A stretch of DNA of 64,000 bases from contig NC_082699.1 of the NCBI RefSeq assembly GCF_949987515.2, positions 78,349,458 to 78,413,457 of the forward strand. The letters are read 5' to 3'. Below, piece after piece: positions 10,606-21,524 of the stretch; position 1 is the first letter of the stretch, and every line of letters begins with the position of its first letter. The position numbers and the translations under genes are program-made. Source of the stretch: Delphinus delphis (taxonomy: Eukaryota; Chordata; Mammalia; Artiodactyla; Delphinidae). A model generated the notes under the pieces. The model made no database searches. It saw nothing but the letters and a program-made list of their open reading frames with translations, and was not told where the DNA came from.

Positions 10606-11693
10606 AGATTAGGTACCTGCCTTCACATCAGCCCAAGTCCCTTCTCTACACACGGGGAGAGGAAGCTATAGAGAGCCCTGGACTCCCTGTGTTACTTTTC
10701 TGCCTAAAACCTCTGGGCCCCCCCCCGATCCTCCCAGGAGACCTCTCCGGGCGGCCACTGCAGCGGCTGCAGCTCTGCCATCCGTCTTGCTCTGGCTGCG
10801 ACCACTGTCACTTTCCTCTCTGTGCCTGTTTCCTCACGTAGGTGTTGGGGTGACAGGCTCCTCCTGTGAGCTGCACACGGGGTGAGAAATGCACACGGGC
10901 TCCATCTGCGGAATCCAAACCGTTTTCCCCGCCCAGTGCTGTAAGCTGTAGGCTCATCAGATTGTCCCCCCCGACCCTAGGATGAAAGGATGTGGCCCCG
11001 TTTTCAGAGGGAAGGCTGACTCTCTGGAGGTTTGAGTGTCCCCTGGGGTCCTGGAGGTGAGCTCCGGAGCCTGGTGCCCGTGATGTGCCAAGACCGAGGC
11101 TGTGTCTTCCTGGGCCGGTGCCAGGTCAGGCGCCCGGGAGGAGGTGGTACTCAGGGGGCTCCAGGGAGGGTGGGAGGGCACAGGGCTGCCCTCCAGCCTC
11201 TTGCTCCTGCTAATGCCTCCTGAGCTCTTGGTGAGTTCATTGGTGGCTTCATGCATGGAGTTATCTAACCTGTCCCTGCTTCTGGGCCCCAGGGTCCAGG
11301 ATAACGGGTCAAGGGACCCCGTGGGGTCACCTTGCCATGAGAAGGGAGAGGTGGGGCTTGCCTGGTGCGGGGACAGCGGGGCTGTGTAGGGGTGCACAGC
11401 TGAGTCAGCAGCGGCTCCAAGTTCTCAGGGAGGGAGGGGCCCCTGCAAACCACCTATTGAAGCCAAGCCAGCCCCAATCCGGTTCTGTGTCACCACGTCC
11501 CGGCTCTGTGTCCCTGACACAGCTTTTATTCACGGAATAGTGACAGACTGAGCCGAGGCTATGGAGGGCAAGGCAGGCGTGCAGGGGAGAGAAGCGCGCG
11601 GACTGTTCTTCGAGCCTCAGCTGCAAAGGGGGATGGCGCCCAGGGCCACGTTCTGAGTCTGGTTATCACTTCGCAGAGCTCAGTTACCTATTC
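10606..11693. other. GC-rich sequence, no gene recognised
   Basis: No supported feature. A stretch near 10800-10850 (CACTTTCCTCTCTGTGCCTG) could be a very old plus-strand MIR. The overlapping frames at 10957-11397 on both strands lack domains. Confidence 0.45.
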
Positions 11694-11815
11694 GCGGGTG
11701 CACCTACGCCTGTATGTGCACGTGTGTGCACACGTGTTCGTGTGCCTATGTACATGCGTGCACGCACGTGTGTGCATGCAAGTGTGTATGCGTGTGTGCA
11801 CACGCATTGTCTGCT
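11694..11815. repeat. Imperfect (TG/CA)n tract with alternating purine-pyrimidine
   Basis: About 120 bp made almost wholly of TG, CA, TA and CG dinucleotide steps (for example GTGTGTGCACACGTGTTCGT). Long alternating purine-pyrimidine sequence of this kind can adopt left-handed Z-DNA under supercoiling. The repeat is interrupted and therefore old. Confidence 0.85.
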
Positions 11816-11824
11816 TTCCCTTCA

Positions 11825-11935
11825 AGAGTGTGAACTCCAGGGCAGTTCCAACTCAGCATTGCTTTTCTTTGTCTCCATCCCTTTGTCACTCAAAAAAATG
11901 AGCTCCAAATATCTATTAAATAAACTCCAGAGAAA
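11825..11935 (+). mobile_element. L2 LINE 3' end fragment (weak)
   Basis: GTGTGAACTCCAGGGCAGTT followed by an AAATATCTATTAAATAAACT tail recalls the L2 3' end order (TAAGCTCCATGAGGGCAGG, then AATAAATATTTG). Diverged. Confidence 0.4.
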
Positions 11936-12169
11936 AAGGGACAAAGACACGAGCAAGTTAATTCCCCGAGAAGAAACTAAAAACAGCCAGGAGACACTTG
12001 GATCCTGCCTCCGATTCGACGTTTAATCAACCACGAGAGGTCTTTGCTTTATTTCCTCTCTTACTTGAAGCGAGTGTAGGGGCTGGTGAGGTGCAGGGAC
12101 CAGGCACCCCGCACTCTGAGGGCAGCGGTGCGATCAGACATGAGGTTCTTGGAAGGCCATTTGGGGCTG

Positions 12170-12770
12170 TGCTGTAGAAGATTTGAAATGCTCACACCCT
12201 GTGACGCAGAGATTCCCTCCCAGGGATGGATCATAATAAAATAATCGTGTGTGAGCCTGCGGATGCGAGTGCAGTAGGCTCTGCAAATTACTAGCCACCG
12301 TACAGGGCAGGACTGGAGACGATCTAAACGTCCAGCGGCCGAGGGGAGGTGAAACAGATGATGGCCCGTCCATAGCATGGAGTCCCGGGTGGCTATGAGA
12401 CGACGCGGATCTGAGTTTGTTGGTGTGGAAAGATGTCCGTGGCAGGGGGTATTGCACGTAAAGGCAGAGCACGGGCAGTGTGTCCCAAATGGGGCCACTT
12501 TGTAAAACTCTCTCTCTCTCCCTATCAATCCAGCTCTTCAGCTCTCCAGCTCTGAATAAGAATAATGGAGAACATGAAGCTTAAAAACCTATTTATCAAC
12601 ACTTTAATGGCTCTGTGAGATGAGATTGCCGGTAATTTTCTTTCACTTCATCATCCCTTTACGTATTGTCTTAGTTTTTTTTATTTTATGGTTTTTGCAA
12701 TCAATGCTTATTACTTTAATAACAGTAAAAATGTTATTTTTATATTTTTAAGTAATTCTTCTGTGCTCCA
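12170..12770 (+). mobile_element. LINE-1 3' region, old
   Basis: In order on the + strand: CAGAGATTCCCTCCCAGGGA, a GGCCCGTCCATAGCATGGAG-type block (the GGTACATCCATACAATGGA region of L1), and a TTTGTAAAACTCTC block, then an AT-rich 3' UTR to about 12770. This matches the 3' untranslated part of old L1 subfamilies. Strongly diverged, no ORF. Confidence 0.65.
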
Positions 12771-12884
12771 TACAGAAGGCAGGGACCTTGTCCCCAGAAT
12801 GCCCCCTTGACTCACCATAAAGGAGGACTAGGTACTGAGTTGGAGGTATTCCCGTGGGCAATCTCATGGACCCCAGGCCGCAGC

Positions 12885-12985
12885 TCTGTGATGTCATGGT
12901 TATCACCCACATTTCATAGAAAAGAAAACTGTGGATCAGAGATGGTAAGTGGCCTGCCCAGGGTCCCACAGCTGGGACTCTAGCC
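12885..12985 (-). mobile_element. MIR SINE fragment
   Basis: ACATTTCATAGAAAAGAAAA, then GATGGTAAGTGGCCTGCCCA, then GGTCCCACAGCTGGGACTC is the complement of the MIR centre. Confidence 0.75.
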
Positions 12986-13484
12986 ACGTGGGAAGGAGGT
13001 GCGTGGAGGAGGGGTATTGCCTTTCCCAGGGGCCCGGATGGCTAGTGCACGAGTTAGTAGTGATGTGTCACTACTAAGCCAGAGCTTCTGGACTGGCCCG
13101 AGGGATATGGCCATGGAGGAGTCCTGGCTGGGTGTGAGGGGTGTCAGCAGGAAGAAGGGGCTGAGTGCCGGGCCAGGGCCAGGGAGCGATGGAGGCAGAC
13201 ACCTGGCCCTGGCAGTATGGGACATGGGAGCAAGCCGTGTCCTGAAGACGAACCACCCGCATTCTTGGGGGGCCGTTTCTTCAGCAGGGAGATGGGGCCA
13301 GAGCCCTGCCAGACCTACCCCTGGGCTGCAGTGAGTAAGAAGGGGCACAGCGGTGGGAGAGGCTGTGAGATGGCTTAAGGGGTGTCCTGCTGGCATGGGG
13401 TTTGTGGCACGGAACCCAGGGCTGTGGTCAGTGGCGCCCAGTGGAAAGTGAGCGCATACCTTCAAGACGTTCCGCCAAGTGTAT
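12986..13484. other. GC-rich sequence, no gene recognised
   Basis: Frames of 111-161 codons occur on both strands but carry no recognisable domain. No repeat family is identified. Confidence 0.45.
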
Positions 13485-13605
13485 CAGCACAGGCCATTCA
13501 ATCTCTAATGTCTCTACAAAGTGGCTGCCGTAACCGTCTTACAAATGGGGAGGCCAGAGGCCCAGAGAGCCCAAGAGACTGGCCTGAAGCCACACGGCCC
13601 ATAGG
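13485..13605 (-). mobile_element. MIR SINE fragment, diverged
   Basis: ACAAATGGGGAGGCCAGAGG, then GACTGGCCTGAAGCCACACG follows the complement of the MIR core (GAGGAAACTGAGGC, then CAAGGTCACACAG). It abuts the LTR that follows. Confidence 0.55.
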
Positions 13606-13607
13606 AA

Positions 13608-13935
13608 GCTGCTGTGGACAGAATGTTTGTGTTCTCCCGTCAGGAAGCCCTCCTCCCCAGTGTGACGGTGTTTGGAGGCGAGGCCTCTGGGAAGCATTTA
13701 GGGTTAGATGGGGCCACGGAGGGGGGCCCCCAGGATGGGATTAGTGCCCTTGGGATCTGAGGTTACAGCAAGAAGTCTGCAAACCAGTAAGTGGGTCCTC
13801 ACCAGACCGACCCCACTGACACCTCCATCTCAGACTCCCAGCCTGCAGAACTGTGTGGAATAAACTCCTGTTGCGTGAGCCCCGCAGCCTACGGTATTTT
13901 GTTGCAGCAGCCCAAGCCGGCTGAGATGTTGGCTG
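13608..13935 (+). mobile_element. MLT1-type LTR (MaLR/ERVL-related relic)
   Basis: Blocks of the MLT1 solo LTR appear in the right order: GGTGTTTGGAGGCGAGGCCT-like (13668-13690), GGATGGGATTAGTGCCCTTG (13734-13753), a GGGTCCTCACCAGACCGACC block, TCCCAGCCTGCAGAACTGTG, a GTGGAATAAACTCCTGTTG polyadenylation region, and GTATTTTGTTGCAGCAGCCC at the 3' end. It is an ancient non-coding retroviral-like relic and no internal sequence is attached. Confidence 0.85.
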
Positions 13936-13999
13936 AGCTGGGTTTGCACGCAGCACACTGGCTCTTAGTCCTGCCTTGTCCGGCCACAGCAGTATGACC

Positions 14000-14135
14000 T
14001 CCGTGATACAGTGAGCTTAGACTAGTTGCCCCTGTCCTGGGCAGGCTGGGCCCGTGTCTTAACCTCTCTGAGCTGCAGGCGCTTCAGCTGTGAATGAGGA
14101 AAATAGCCGCGTCCCCTTCCGTGCGTGAAATGAGG
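14000..14135 (+). mobile_element. MIR SINE fragment
   Basis: GTGTCTTAACCTCTCTGAGC, then CTTCAGCTGTGAATGAGGAA follows MIR sense order. Diverged. Confidence 0.6.
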
Positions 14136-14154
14136 AATGAAATGGTCGACCATT

Positions 14155-14425
14155 GCATGAGTCTCCCGAGGGCTGCAATAACGAACCACCCCAGACTGGG
14201 CGGCTTAAAGCAACAGGAACGCATTCTCTGCTCGCTCTGGAGGATAGACGTCCAAGAGGTGTGCGCAGGGCTGCGCTGCCTCTGAAGGCTCCGGGGAAGG
14301 ATCCTCCCCGCGTCTCCCAGCTTCTGGGGTCCCAGCAGTGCATGCAGCTGCATCACGAACCTCTGCCTCTACTGTCACGTGGCCCCTCCTCTGTGTGTCT
14401 GTGTCTGTCTCCTCTTTCTCTTATA
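14155..14425 (-). mobile_element. Ancient dispersed mammalian repeat, family unassigned
   Basis: GGGCTGCAATAACGAACCAC, CGGCTTAAAGCAACAGGAAC, then a CTCTGGAGGATAGACGTCC block are the complement of the TTTAAGCCAC...TTACGGCAGCC end of a very common LTR-like mammalian repeat. A second member lies at 27.6-28.1 kb. It is truncated at about 14425 where LINE-like sequence begins. Confidence 0.6.
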
Positions 14426-14439
14426 ACGATGCCAGTTCT

Positions 14440-15640
14440 TTTCGGATTTGTTTTTGTTGATGTAACCATGCTTTTAAAAATAAACTTTACATTGTGGAAC
14501 CGTTTTAGATTTACAGAAAAAATTCAAAGATGGTACAGAGAGTTCCCATATACCCCACACGCAATGTCCGCTATTAATAACATCGTATATTACTGTGGTA
14601 CATTTGTCACAATTAACAAGTCAGCGCTGATAGATTGTGATTAGCTGAACTCTATGTTTATTCAAATCTCAGTCCTTCTGTTCCAAGAAGACGCGCCTCT
14701 TGGCTACGGCACTTTCTCAGACTGTCTTTGTTTCGATGACCTTGACCTTTTGGTCCTCAACATTTGTCTGATGCTTTTCTCATGATTAGAATGTGGTGAT
14801 ACGTTTTGAGAAGGAAGAACACAGAGAAAGAGCCATTCTCATTATATTATATCAAGAGCAAACGATGTCAATGCAATTTTTGACGTTGGGTGTTGAGCTC
14901 GGTCACAGGTGGAGGCAATAGTTGTCAGGTTCTCCAATGAAAGTCACCCCCGCCCTCCTTTCCATCCTGTACCCTTTGGAAGGAAGTCACTTTGCAGAGC
15001 CCACGCCTGAAGAGTGGGGAGTTATTCCCCTCCTCCTTGGGGGTGGAGTATCCACAAACATTATTTGGGATTTTTTTTTGGCTTGGGAGCTTCGTCCATT
15101 CTTATTTATTTATTTATCCAGTCATGTATTTATGTCAGTATGGACTCAAGGGTAATTAGTTTATCCTTTGGGGTATAATCCATTACTACTTTATTTTTGT
15201 CGCTGAAATTGTTCCAGACCTGGCCACCGGGAGCTCTTCCAGTCGGCCTTGACACGCCCCATCGTGACCCTCTTGGTTGGACATTTCCTTACTTCCTGAC
15301 ACAGCAGGTGCTCCAGGCTCACCGTGTGTATGTCCTGCTCCCGTCCTAGAATCAGCCTTTCCTCCACGGAGTCCCGTTCTCCTAACTGGAGAAGTGGGGT
15401 TAGAAGCCAAAATCTGGGGGCTGGGGTGCCCTGCTGCTCTGGGATGTCACTGTTCCAGGCTCTCAGCTGACAGAACAAGGACATGTATGTGTGTTCACCA
15501 AGCCGTGTGCACACAGATCTATAAATATTCTATTTGTACCCATCTGTGTCTCTATTAAACTAGACGGGAGCTCATCCTGACGTCTCCAGTTCGTACCCAT
15601 CATCGCAGGGACCATCCCAGCTTCCTCCCGTGGCTCATCC
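14440..15640. mobile_element. Old LINE-1-like fragment, subfamily unassigned
   Basis: A long run of blocks known from dispersed mammalian L1M-type sequence: GTACAGAGAGTTCCCATATA, GGTACATTTGTCACAATTAA, GCTTTTCTCATGATTAGAAT, TTTGGAAGGAAGTCACTTTG, GTCAGTATGGACTCAAGGGT and TTCCAGACCTGGCCACCGGG. A second piece of the same sequence lies in the opposite orientation at 40.1-40.7 kb. Which strand is sense is not certain from inspection. Confidence 0.65.
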
Positions 15641-16140
15641 GTAACCTCCCCTCCAGCAGAGAGAAGCCCGCTCCCACCGCCTGCCGCCCGCTCACATAAT
15701 TGTTCAACCGGGTCTGCGTGTGCAGCGGGATCAGACCTGCAGGCCTGCACCCCGTGGGGACAGCTTTACCCGCTAGAGCACAGGGCTCAGGCCCCTTCGC
15801 CTTTAGTCTCGCAGACGCCCCTCGTCCCGACGTTACTTAGGGCAGCTCCTTTCTCCTCTCACTCCTCACTGTGGGTTTCTGATCACAGGTCTTTTCTGTT
15901 CAGAACGTTAGGAAAAGAGGAAAGCACAAGAAGAGACAGGACATGTCCCAGCATCTCCCCTCCAGGTGAGCCTCTGTGCATGTCTGCGTGTTCATTCATC
16001 CGTCATTTTCTAGCCCAAATTGCACCCCGAATCAGGCTTCCCTCGCTTGCTAAAGAGCATCATTCATTCACTCAGAACGTATTTTCCCATTTGTCAACGG
16101 GGGCCGTGCTTCCCACACATCCAGCGCTGTGCAAGGCTCT
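15641..16140. other. Sequence without gene; possible L2 tail
   Basis: At 16062-16140 an ATTCATTCACTCAGAACGTA stretch followed by a CTGTGCAAGGCTCTAGAAG block weakly resembles an antisense L2 3' tail. Nothing else is recognised. Confidence 0.35.
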
Positions 16141-17920
16141 AGAAGTTCCATGACAGCAAGAGGAGAGGTGATACCCCTCGAGAAGCCCCCAGCATCGTGC
16201 ACCAAACAGTCACAGGAACACACGCAAAACTGTGACTCTGACACGTCCCGGGAAGAATGGACACGTGGTGCTCTGAGCCCTCGGACCTGATGCGGAAAGT
16301 CGGGGGTGCTGCCCTGAGGAAGGTCCTCGGGTGATGGTCTGAAGGATGAGAGGGACTGACAAAGAGGCCTTTGGGTCCCACAGCGTGCCTGAGGCTCGAG
16401 AGGCTGGACACGCGAGATGACCCCGTAGCGGTGCCTCTTGCAGCCAGCCCGGGGCTGTGGCTCCACCATCAGGAGTGAGTTACGGCGCAGCCCAGTGCGT
16501 GCTCTAATTACCAAATGTCCTGCGTGATTAACTAGGAAATTAATAGGCCGAGCATTCCTTCTCCACCTGCGAGCATCTCAGAGGCCCATAAACATGCCGG
16601 AAGCCAAATGCCACTGCGAAGCGTCTCTCCCTCCCCCCTCCATCCATCAGCTCCTGGCGATTTACGGTCTTTTCCAGAGCCTCTTCTCCGTGCCAGGGCC
16701 TCATTCCGGAAGCTGGAACTGGGTCTCAGTGCCCATCCTGCTGTCACCGTCACTGCCCACCCGTAGGTTGGACAGGATCAGGTTCTGCACCCCCCACCCC
16801 CCTCCACTGGGCGAGTCAGTCACCTCCTTGCCTCTGCTTCCCCTCTTGCCCAATGGAGGTGACACTGCCTGGCATGAGCCTGTCCTCAAGGTCAGACTGG
16901 ACGACGCCCTGATGGATGCTATCCCTTCCTCCCTCCCCACCTCCGCCCTGCCCACTGGAGGGGTTGCTGACCTGGCGACTTGCGTCTGAGGTTTTGCCCC
17001 GTGTCCCGTCGGGGGATCAGGAGGCTTGCAGCCACGTCTCCTTGTCCTGCACACCCCGGTGGCGGGTCCAGGCAGCAGCGGCTCTCCACCCTCTCTCCCC
17101 TCCTGCTCCCCTGCAGGAGTGAGCGGGCAGCACATCGCTGGCTTTGTCCGGGGCTCAGCTGCCTCACACTCGGGGTGGGGGACCCTGTGGGCTGACCTGA
17201 GTCCCTTTCCCTGTCCAGCTCTCACCCCAGCCGGGGCAGGTCTTTCTCGCTCCCATCAATGTGCAGTTTCTGTTCCCTTTGGCTTCGGTTCCTGCGTGGG
17301 CTTCTCTGGGAGGAACAGAGATGAGGAGGGTAAGGGCAGGATTCGGGCAGCCACTGCTCTCTGAGCAGGAGCCCGGCAGGGCTGGGCGGCAGACATGGGG
17401 GATCAGCCACTAGCCCTGGGCTTGCGCTCTGAAGGGGGTAAGCCGAGGCAGACGGGGGCACCGTTCAGGCCTCTGGGTTCCGTGTACCCCCGAGATGGGT
17501 GACGGCTGTGATGCAGACCCCTCCGACCCAGGGCCCACCCAGCATGCCTGTTTCCTCCTCCCTCGCTCCTTCTTGGGCGCACAAAGGGCAGGACAGCGCC
17601 GTGGGCAGAGCCGGTTCCCGACCGCCACCAACCTGGGCTGCAGTCTGGCGCCACCACTCACTCCCTGGGTGACCCTGGGGGCTGTGGGATCCCGGGGCCT
17701 CTGTTCATTCATGGCAGTGTGGGTGACGGTGCCACCTCTCCCAGGAGGGTTGGTTGGGAGCGTTGGAGGGGAAGCCAGTTCTGAAGGTCCTGGGGGCACA
17801 GCCCTGGGGAAGCCGGCGGGGGATGGAAGCCTCTGGGGGCGGGGAGAAGCTTGGGTGGTGAGCAGCCGGCCCAGAGGCAAGAGCACAGGATGGAGTCGCT
17901 GGAAGGTGGAGTTATTCACC
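16141..17920. other. GC-rich sequence, no gene recognised
   Basis: A 1.8-kb GC-rich block with overlapping frames of up to 184 codons on both strands, none with a domain or consistent codon use. A small AT-rich homeodomain-site cluster (TAATTACC, GATTAACTAG, AATTAATAGG) lies at 16505-16548. No CpG island is evident. Confidence 0.45.
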
Positions 17921-17924
17921 AAAC

Positions 17925-18065
17925 ATGTCGCATTAGCGGCCATTTGGCCCATTTTTGAAGTCATTTGCTCTTGGGCCCACTTTTGAGCATTTCAAGGATT
18001 TTTAGCTCATTTGTCCTCTGGAATTAAATTTCCAGCCCATGGGGCTCATTCCAGCCATTAGTCAG
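17925..18065. promoter_or_regulatory. Candidate conserved non-coding element (AT-rich island)
   Basis: A sharply AT-richer island in GC-rich sequence. It contains a diverged direct repeat of about 27 bp: TTGGCCCATTTTTGAAGTCA near 17943 and TTGGGCCCACTTTTGAGCAT near 17970. GGAATTAAATTTCC at 18020-18033 is close to a palindrome. No transposon family is recognised. That it is a regulatory element is inference only. Confidence 0.35.
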
Positions 18066-18314
18066 GGACACATGGGCAGGGAGGGGGCAGCATTGGCAGA
18101 GGCCAGGTTCAGGGGGACCTGGCAAGGCAGGGGACCCTGAGAGGGGGCTGGGGGGGTGATGGGAGTGCAAAGGAGACCCCCTCCTCCACGAAGGCCAGCG
18201 GCAGGTGGACTCAGCCTCACCTCGACCTGCTCAGGAGCTGAATTCCCTTGGGATTAGCATTAAGTATATTTTAAAAATTTCAGGGCTCAGAATAGTGAGA
18301 ATTAAGTAGAACTT
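18066..18314. other. GC-rich sequence, no gene recognised
   Basis: Purine-rich with several G-runs (GGGGGCTGGGGGGGTGATGG at about 18143-18162) that could form a G-quadruplex. No other feature. Confidence 0.4.
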
Positions 18315-18805
18315 AATATTCATCGACCTCGGGTGAGGGAAGATTTCCTAAGTTTAGAACTAATACAAGGAATCCGGAGAGAAAATATGGACAGATTTGG
18401 CTGCATAAAAATGAAAATCTTCTGCATGTCAAAATTAAACCACCAAATAAAAAGACAAAAAAAAATATGGCCTGGGAAATATATTTGCAGCAAATATGAC
18501 AGAGGCTTAACTTCTCTATTAAATAAAGAGCTTATAAGAATATCTGCAAAAACATAGAAATTCATATAATGTGAAGTTCAGATTTTTTTTTCTTTTAAGA
18601 AAGAAGGGGCCGTTTAAGTAATAGGGAACAACATACGAAAAGCTAACGCACGGAGGAAAAACTGTGTGCGAGCACCATGATGTTGGGAATGCTTTTCAGG
18701 GAGTGGTATGATTTTTATATTTATTTTTTCTTTCTGTTTTCCTAGATTTTTCAAAAAAGTTTTTTAAGGAGTATGTTTTACCTTAAAAAAGTGTTTTGAA
18801 TCCAT
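18315..18805 (+). mobile_element. LINE-1 ORF2 C-terminus and 3' region, old
   Basis: The plus-strand frame at 18333-18557 contains GCIKMKIFCMSKLN, then KYICSKYDRGLTSLLNKEL, the C-terminal ORF2 region (compare the family motif Y-I-K-L-K-S-F and a GLIS-type helix). After the stop an AT-rich 3' region runs to about 18805. It is 5' truncated. Confidence 0.75.
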
Positions 18806-18834
18806 GCATATAGTTGCTCTATTATTGCTATTTA

Positions 18835-19058
18835 TTTATTTTTAAACATTGTTATTGAAGTATAGTTGATTTACAACGTTGTGTTAATTTCTGCTGTATA
18901 GCAAAGCGATTGTTATACATACATACATATATATATATATTCCTTTCCATTATGGTTTATCATAGGATATTGAATACAGTTCCCTGTGCTACACAGTAGG
19001 ACTTTGTTTATCCATTCTATATATAATAGTTTGCATCTGCTAATCCCAAACTCCCAAT
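18835..19058 (-). mobile_element. LINE-1 3' UTR, cetartiodactyl type
   Basis: On the + strand: TATTGAAGTATAGTTGATTT, a TTAATTTCTGCTGTATAGCA block, TTATGGTTTATCATAGGATA, TTCCCTGTGCTACACAGTAG and GTTTGCATCTGCTAATCCCA. This is the complement of the 3' end found in cetartiodactyl L1s, with the A-rich tail complement at 18829-18842. An (AT)n run at 18925-18941 lies inside. The adjacent SINE marks its right side. Confidence 0.85.
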
Positions 19059-19070
19059 ATTATTATTATT

Positions 19071-19270
19071 ATTTTTTTGCGGTACGCGGGCCTCTCACTA
19101 TTGTGGCCTCTCCCACTGCGGAGCACAGGCTCCGGACGCGCAGGCTCAGCGGCCATGGCTCACGGGCCCAGCCGCTCCGCGGCGTGTGGGATCTTCCCGG
19201 ACCGGGGCACAAACCCGTGTCCCCTGCATCGGCAGGCGGACTCTCAACCACTGCGCCACCAGGGAAGCCC
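19071..19270 (-). mobile_element. CHR-type SINE, short form
   Basis: About 190 bp after a short T-run, ending AGGGAAGCCC at 19270. A-box intact. The B-box shows a CpG decay (GGTTTGTGCCC on the minus strand). TTATTATTATT-type sequence occurs on both flanks (about 19058-19072 and 19272-19285), consistent with a low-complexity target duplication. Confidence 0.92.
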
Positions 19271-19311
19271 CTTATTATTATTTTTGTTATTGGGAGTAGC
19301 AGCAATACTCG

Positions 19312-19515
19312 CTGTTTATTAAGCAGCTGCTAGTATGAGATGTGTAATTGCTACGTGAAGCATTTTTCACCCATCATCTCATTTAATCCACACAACACCC
19401 TTGGGAAGCAGTTATTATTATCACCACTTTAAAGATATGAAAACTGAGGCTCAGAGGGGTTAAGGCCTCTAGCCAGGGTAGGACAGGTAAGTGGGAGATC
19501 TGGGTCTGAACAGGA
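19312..19515 (-). mobile_element. MIR SINE, near full length
   Basis: CATCTCATTTAATCCACACA, then GTTATTATTATCACCACTTT, then AACTGAGGCTCAGAGGGGTT and GATCTGGGTCTGAACAGGAG track the MIR complement over about 200 bp. Confidence 0.88.
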
Positions 19516-20955
19516 GACTCGTACCCCGGTTGCCCCGGGTCGGCTAAGTGATGGCCGGGATAGGAGCAGAGAGGGCCCCTCTGAGGCACTGCTGGCCCCT
19601 CAGCGCTGTGCTCAGAGTGAAACCCACAGCGTGTGCAGATGCACCGAAGGAACCGTTGTCGCCCAGGAAGGGCAGCGCATCCCAGCCTCGCCTGTCTCAC
19701 TCCCTTCCCAGCAAAATAGAAACCAATCCAGGCAACGCCGGGAGCTGAGACAACTCGGGAGGAGGCGTGTGTTTGCAGTTTCACATGTGCCCAAAGTGCC
19801 TATTAGAAATATGAAAACAAGGCCGACGTATTCTTAGACTAATTGACTAAGAATCCTTGAACTTGACACAACTTGGGGAAAAATAAAGAGAAACGATGCA
19901 AAAATGCTCAGAAGCAGCTCGACTCCTCTTACTGGGACGGCGCGTGCTCCGTTTGGCGATTCCCATTACGTCTGTGCTGAGAAGGAGAAGGTGCTCTGAG
20001 ACGCATTGTCTGAGACAGTCCTTGAAAGCCTCCAAAATGAGAACAAACCAGGGGATAAAAGCCCCACACAGAAAGGCCAGTGTGGACACAGATGGGCTGT
20101 GCCACCCACCCTACATGCCACCCCGGGCTCAGAGATGAAGACAGCTTGGCCCTGGGGTAGTGTGAGCCCCTGGTTGGCACAATGGAGGCCTTCCTGGAGG
20201 AGGTGCTTGTGTTGCTGAGCCCGCAGGAGGGCTGCAGGTCCTGAGAGGCTGAGACACAGGGAGGGTTGAGAAGACTTGGCCAGTGGCTTATTGGGCAGCG
20301 TTCAGGATCTCCGTGAGAAAGCCGTGGGAGGCAAGCAGACCCTGAGGGCTGGGAGTGGTCGCTCTGCCAGGGCCCACGGCCTCTAGGAGATTGGAAGGTG
20401 GTCAAAGGTCTCTGAATGGTGCTTTGGAAATCCCAGCATCTTTGGGGAACTAAAAGGAAACATATGGTGATCAAGGGGGGTAGTGAGGTGGCCACTAGTG
20501 GAGAAAAGAAACTCTGACTTCCCCATCTTCTAGAACACTCCTCCAAGGAAGCTACTGTCTGCATTTTACACATGAAAAAACTAAGGGTCAAAGAGACTAC
20601 AGAGCCAGAGCCCCACAGCCTTCCTGGCTCTCGGCTCTGTGGCCTGAGGCGTGGCTCTTTGCCTGCCCCAAGGCCACGTTCCACCACACCCTCCAGGTCA
20701 GATGCCAAAGGAGGGGCACCCTCGTGGGGCTCAGGCCTCCTCAGGGCTCCTCCTGGCTGGTCCTGTTTGCTCAGGCAATTGTGCCTGAGCCCCCTGGCCG
20801 CAGGGCCACGTCTGACTCAGCCTGATGTCCGAGGCCCCAGCCCAGCATCTGTGTGCAGTAGGCACTCCACAAATGCTCTCTGGGTGAACCACGAAATCCA
20901 GAGAACAAGCACATTTCAGCGGGGGGAGGTCCAGACGAAGTGAAGGCAGGCTGTA
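19516..20955. other. Mixed sequence, no gene recognised; minor MIR/L2 tails
   Basis: The 259-codon minus-strand frame (19929-20708) has no domain. Weak old pieces: a minus MIR-like stretch at about 20550-20640 (CATTTTACACATGAAAAAAC) and a plus L2/MIR tail at 20845-20890 (GCAGTAGGCACTCCACAAAT). Confidence 0.4.
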
Positions 20956-20979
20956 GTCACATGTTCCAAAAGTGTCCGT

Positions 20980-21275
20980 TCAACTCAATTCCCCTCATTT
21001 GCCTTCAAGTCTTCCCCACCCTCCTCTCAGTTTAACCCCAGATCTCCGATCCAACTGCTTTCAATTTTCACCTTGACTCAATTCAAATCAAATTGGGTCA
21101 ATTTCCTTTCAATTCCATTCTGTTGGGTTCCTTCTCTTTAATTCCATTTCCTTTCTTCGAATCAGTGAAATTCAATTCCCTCAATTCATTTCGGTTGGCA
21201 TCAGTCCAGTCTGGGGACTTTAACCCAATCCTGGCCAATAATTCAACTGCAGGCAATTTTCCAATTGGACCCAAG
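20980..21275 (+). repeat. CAATT-rich cryptically repetitive tract
   Basis: Nine CAATT pentamers lie in about 290 bp (near 20986, 21062, 21079, 21099, 21110, 21173, 21182, 21254, 21262), where fewer than one would be expected by chance. Spacings of 8-20 bp are irregular, so it is not a simple tandem array. T, C and A dominate the + strand up to about 21170. I do not recognise a repeat family. Confidence 0.55.
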
Positions 21276-21524
21276 ATGACTCAGCTCTCAGGCCCCCCAC
21301 CTGGTCCCTAGGTGTCCTCCGCCGTGTGAATCATCTCAATTCCTTCCTCCATGTGTCTTTGAGCATCTGAGCCCTGCAGGGCTCTGTCCTCTCTGATGTG
21401 AGGATGACAAATAGGTTCCCTTCTGGAGAATGATCTGGAAAGAAGTAACGTGTGCACAACCGCTTGGTTTGGGGGAAGCTGCCTCCAGTCTGTCACTTCC
21501 TGTTCTCCTCAGGACACCCCGGAG

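Noticed and set aside
19071..19270. tRNA gene suggested by A- and B-box motifs
   Set aside because: These are the internal promoter of the tRNA-derived SINE. No cloverleaf with intact anticodon arm is expected or seen.
19929..20708. 259-codon minus frame
   Set aside because: No domain. Crosses sequence with weak MIR remnants. Composition as expected by chance.
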